Of a stretch of DNA of 64,000 bases, positions 63,511-64,000 are shown piece after piece (position 1 is the first letter of the stretch; each line of letters opens with the position of its first letter). This stretch comes from a virus, in the IMG/VR virus record IMGVR_UViG_3300002052_000634, positions 36,618 through 100,617 of that record; one strand, 5' to 3'. The notes beneath the pieces were generated by a model. The model made no database searches and had not been told where the DNA came from. It was given only the letters and a program-made list of their open reading frames with translations. Position numbers and translations under genes: made by a program.

Positions 63511-64000
63511 AAAATGTAAAGGACATGGAGTAAAATTTAATAAGTTTATGGAAGCTATTCCTTGTAAGAAATGTCAAGGAGTTGGCTATTTTTTAAAAGA
63601 TTTAGATATAAAAAATAAAAAATATGTAATAGCTGTGGATTTTGATGCTGTAATTTCTAGCTATAAACGACCCTGGAAACATGACGATATTGGAGAACCA
63701 ATTCCTGAAATTATAAATACAATGAGACATTATCATGATAAAGGATATTATATTTTAATTTTTACTGGTAGACATTCGACTCCAAAACTAACGAAGTGGC
63801 TTAAAAAATATAACATTCCTTATGATGGTTTTAATATAAATCCGAGACCCACTCCGTATGCTTCAAGATTTAAACCATATTACAATGTTATTATAGATGA
63901 TAAAGCGATTAATTTTGATTGGAAAAACAATAGGAAAACCGAAAAGCACTTAAAAGAAGAGATTGATAGAATTATAAAACTCACACAAGAAGAAAATTAA
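63491..64000 (+). CDS. DnaJ-zinc/HAD-like phosphatase fusion
   Basis: 169 aa. N-terminal CKKCKGHGVKF and CKKCQGVGYF (two DnaJ-type CxxCxGxG units), then IAVDFDAVISSYKRPWKHDD, TGRHSTPKLTKWLKKYNI and VIIDDKA: HAD motifs I, II and IV. The first Asp pair (DFD) is retained. Substrate unknown; phosphatase or kinase of nucleotides or polynucleotide ends is possible. The stop is the last codon of the window. Confidence 0.7.
   Translation: MKMIPCKKCKGHGVKFNKFMEAIPCKKCQGVGYFLKDLDIKNKKYVIAVDFDAVISSYKRPWKHDDIGEPIPEIINTMRHYHDKGYYILIFTGRHSTPKLTKWLKKYNIPYDGFNINPRPTPYASRFKPYYNVIIDDKAINFDWKNNRKTEKHLKEEIDRIIKLTQEEN

Overview
The window is a continuous piece of a large, AT-rich tailed-phage genome. It carries the large terminase gene at the left edge, about 150 tightly packed genes (many under 60 codons, many with ATGA or TAATG overlaps), AGGAGG-type ribosome binding sites and strong TTGACA/TATAAT promoters. 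No capsid or tail gene is present; those are expected beyond the left edge. Hints about the host come from a KDO-8-phosphate synthase, which points to a diderm with LPS, and from a small basic protein resembling a family I associate with Planctomycetes/Verrucomicrobia/Chlamydiae relatives. The PVC-type host is an inference, not a demonstration.

Layout. (1) 1-10.7 kb, minus strand: terminase, a likely small terminase, metallophosphoesterase, CCA-adding enzyme, nucleotidyltransferase, deaminase, cupin, many tiny zinc proteins, membrane proteins and two Mom-family DNA-modification genes. One Mom gene lies 14 nt behind an unusual tRNA-Gly(UCC)-like gene whose first base falls at the predicted transcription start. 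The other is followed, after one tiny gene, by a second CCA-ended structured RNA. (2) 10.7-12.15 kb: a noncoding divergent control region with palindromes and two arrays of 10-bp phased repeats. (3) 12.15-28.6 kb, plus strand: a dense accessory or early region of mostly unknown small proteins, many with Cys-pair knuckles. It has repeated promoter cassettes, an 88-bp perfect repeat, a 49-bp-period repeat array, a pseudoknot leader, an HNH endonuclease and a GGDEF-domain gene. (4) 28.6-46 kb: DNA repair and nucleotide genes (DNA glycosylase-like, membrane-anchored RuvB-like ATPase, tyrosine recombinase, VRR-NUC, MazG, deoxyribosyltransferase-like, dATP/dGTP diphosphohydrolase-like, FEN-type and DnaQ-type exonucleases), proteases (trypsin-like, peptide deformylase, HELGH metallopeptidase, ClpP), and a metabolic cassette of BT1-type transporter, SemiSWEET, KdsA and MgtC. 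(5) 46-64 kb: replication and recombination (prim-pol/helicase fusion, RuvC-like resolvase, PD-(D/E)XK nuclease, two RecA paralogues, family B DNA polymerase, Mre11 and a Rad50 divided into two genes).

The most striking possible system is the coupling of Mom-family DNA-modification genes with nearby CCA-ended tRNA-like RNAs, in a genome that also encodes a CCA-adding enzyme. The Mom base, N6-carbamoylmethyl-adenine, contains the atoms of glycinamide. A glycine-accepting tRNA with degenerate D and T arms directly upstream of a Mom gene therefore suggests an aminoacyl-tRNA-linked DNA modification. That link is hypothesis. The tRNA-like fold, the promoter position and the gene order are visible in the sequence.
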